This document shows positions 36,183-36,210 of a stretch of DNA of 36,210 nt, piece after piece. Both the position numbers and the translations under genes were made by a program. The DNA comes from a virus. A model generated the notes under the pieces. The model was not told the DNA's origin, searched no databases, and saw only the letters and a program-made list of their open reading frames with translations. Positions within the stretch are counted from its first letter, which is position 1. Each line of letters begins with the position of its first letter. The DNA lies in the IMG/VR virus record IMGVR_UViG_3300036801_000145, positions 1 to 36,210 of that record; one strand, 5' to 3'.

Positions 36183-36210
36183 GCCCCAGCCCAGCACTAC
36201 GGGTACCATG
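36183..36210 (+). promoter_or_regulatory. Start-associated motif of the next gene, cut by the window end
   Basis: GCCCCAGCC (36183-36191) is followed by ACTACGGGTACC and an ATG at 36208-36210, the last three bases of the window. The string ACTACGGGTAC also precedes the -10 box at 34827. The coding part of the gene lies outside. Confidence 0.5.

Noticed and set aside
1-36210. CRISPR arrays and insertion sequences
   Set aside because: No regularly spaced repeats and no transposase or terminal inverted repeats were seen; the repeated leaders are one per gene and not spacer-like.

Overview
The window looks like the late (virion) region plus part of the early region of a siphovirus or prophage that infects a high-GC Gram-positive (actinobacterial) host. 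The grounds are the GC-rich sequence with GC-biased third codon positions, GTG starts, apparently leaderless genes, a classical long-tailed phage module order, and families typical of actinophages (DUF5047-like, DUF6011-like and DUF2786-like proteins). The genus cannot be read from the sequence, and no lysis gene, lytic polymerase or tRNA is visible.

Left part (1 to about 25.9 kb), all on the minus strand and read right to left: TerL (with an intein), portal (with an intein), a MuF-like minor capsid protein, a fused prohead protease/scaffold, the major capsid protein, a free-standing HNH endonuclease, small head proteins, head-tail connectors, the major tail protein, tail assembly chaperones joined by a -1 frameshift, a 1505-residue tape measure protein, and a row of minor tail or appendage proteins that runs off the left edge. 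Genes abut or overlap, so this is probably one late operon. It starts at a 41-bp divergent promoter region at about 25.9 kb.

Middle (25.9 to 28.9 kb), plus strand: small genes with zinc-finger-like Cys clusters, one with a LuxR-type helix-turn-helix, and a duplicated-domain endonuclease VII-like protein. Several of them have their start codon exactly 6 nt after an extended -10 box, as expected for leaderless mRNAs. A palindrome-rich control region lies at 28.5 to 28.75 kb.

Right part (28.9 kb to the end), plus strand except for a small-terminase-like gene: short hypothetical genes, a RuvB-like branch-migration ATPase, a small serine recombinase and a broken DUF2786-like gene. Many of these genes are preceded by the same start-associated motif, CCCCAGCCAA followed by a Shine-Dalgarno and GATCATG. 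In six of them the motif sits below a two-hairpin leader whose stems show compensatory changes. This repeated leader family is the best candidate here for an undescribed regulatory system.

The second striking locus is terL. Its Walker A motif is split between two frames at a perfect GGGAAAA slippery heptamer. Its intein carries an HNH and zinc-finger endonuclease in a different reading frame from the intein itself. The RuvB-like and endonuclease VII-like proteins could together process branched DNA before packaging by TerS/TerL.
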